Part shown: positions 63,539 to 64,000 of the stretch, one piece after another
Numbering within the stretch: the first letter of the stretch is position 1
How the letters are laid out: each line of letters begins with the position of its first letter
Assembly: GCA_900541035.1 (NCBI GenBank)
Contig: UQIN01000002.1
Coordinates: 1 to 64,000, forward strand
Direction of reading: 5' to 3'
From: an uncultured Collinsella sp.
GTDB lineage: Bacteria; Actinomycetota; Coriobacteriia; Coriobacteriales; Coriobacteriaceae
DNA: 64,000 nt
Made by a program: the position numbers and the translations under genes
The notes under the pieces: model-generated
Seen by the model: only the letters and a program-made list of their open reading frames with translations
What the model was told of the DNA's origin: nothing
Database searches by the model: none

Positions 63539-64000
63539 TTAACGGACAACGCGGACGGCAGGACCGCCCGGCTCCGCCTCGCACACGCGCCCGACAACGG
63601 CCGCGATGCGCCCCTCGGCATCCAGGCGACGCGCAAGCTCGTCCACATCCCTCGCGGGCGCCGCAATAAGCAAACCACCCGAAGTCTGCGGATCGTACAG
63701 CGCATCCAGTATGCCCGGCTCCAGGTCCTCGTCGGCAGCCACGCGCGGGCCAAAGAAGTCCTGGTTGCGGTAGGAGCCCGCGGGGATAATGCCCAGACGC
63801 GCCATGTCGAGCACCTGGTCAAAGAGCGGCACCGCCCCCGACGCAAGCTCAACCTGCACGCCCGAGCCCTCGGCCATCTCGCACGCGTGCCCGATCAGAC
63901 CAAAGCCCGTAATGTCAGTACAGCCGTGAAGCTCGAGTCCCTCGGTCAGACGAATCGGGGCCTCGTTGAGGGTACGCATCGAGTCAAACACGGCTGCGGC
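63539..64000 (-). CDS. selD: Selenide, water dikinase, C-terminal part (runs off the window)
   Basis: About 153 codons of the C-terminal domain are visible; the N-terminus with the catalytic Cys/Sec is beyond 64000. LHGCTDITGFGLIGHACEMAEGSGVQVEL and YDPQTSGGLLIAAPARDVDELARRL are SelD signatures. It makes selenophosphate from selenide and ATP, the donor for SelA. It heads the selD-yedF-DUF3343-desulfurase operon. Confidence 0.93.
   Translation of the reverse strand, partial: AAAVFDSMRTLNEAPIRLTEGLELHGCTDITGFGLIGHACEMAEGSGVQVELASGAVPLFDQVLDMARLGIIPAGSYRNQDFFGPRVAADEDLEPGILDALYDPQTSGGLLIAAPARDVDELARRLDAEGRIAAVVGRVCEAEPGGPAVRVVR

Overview
The window looks like one chromosomal segment of a high-GC, anaerobic gut actinobacterium of the class Coriobacteriia. 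Collinsella is my best guess. It is based on the combination of formate hydrogenlyase, a complete selenocysteine system, a GC-rich core and a lower-GC capsule locus, not on a database match.

Layout. (1) 1-12390 is a capsule/exopolysaccharide locus read entirely on the minus strand. It starts with a NusG paralogue (LoaP/UpxY type), then a priming sugar transferase, glycosyltransferases, a polysaccharide pyruvyl transferase with an FrhB-like Fe-S protein, Wzy, Wzx, rfbA and the first codons of rfbB. An uncharacterised ATPase + DUF4869 pair sits between rfbA and rfbB. The NusG promoter lies between inverted repeats (12482-12603) and may be invertible. (2) 12716-34192 is mostly housekeeping: thrS, a zinc-ribbon membrane protein, a GlpA-like/flavoprotein/DUF1667 redox operon, an M24 peptidase, folC, valS, clpX-clpP-tig, tRNA-Leu, a molybdenum hydroxylase pair (xanthine dehydrogenase type) and gdhA. 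(3) 34450-57036 is a continuous minus-strand selenium/molybdenum/formate block. In transcription order it holds hydN, fdhF (Sec140 encoded by TGA, with a SECIS hairpin), the ten-gene Hyf/Hyc hydrogenlyase set with maturation genes hycH and hycI, a formate channel, a Cys-type molybdopterin oxidoreductase, selA, selB, tRNA-Sec, mobA and a DUF3343 protein. (4) 57465-59551 is accessory: a RelB-like antitoxin with a PIN toxin, and an AbiEi/Vsr-like protein. (5) 59764-64000 has tRNA-Gly, tRNA-Pro, a branched-chain amino acid carrier and a second selenium cluster (selD partial, yedF, a second DUF3343, a cysteine desulfurase-like enzyme).

How it works together. FdhF oxidises formate and the Hyf membrane complex makes H2. 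SelA, SelB and tRNA-Sec insert Sec140, and SelD supplies selenophosphate. The DUF3343 proteins, YedF and the desulfurase-like protein probably move selenium or sulfur. MobA finishes the molybdenum cofactor, and FocA moves formate.

The least expected signal is between the genes. Four families of hairpin-forming DNA occur here: six copies of a palindromic element that is always exactly 67 bp, falls into two subclasses and shows paired changes in its arms; two large nested palindromes flanking valS with a shared core but unrelated outer arms; a 138-bp hairpin after the M24 peptidase; and a tandem pair of 57-bp palindromes. No gene for their mobilisation is in the window.
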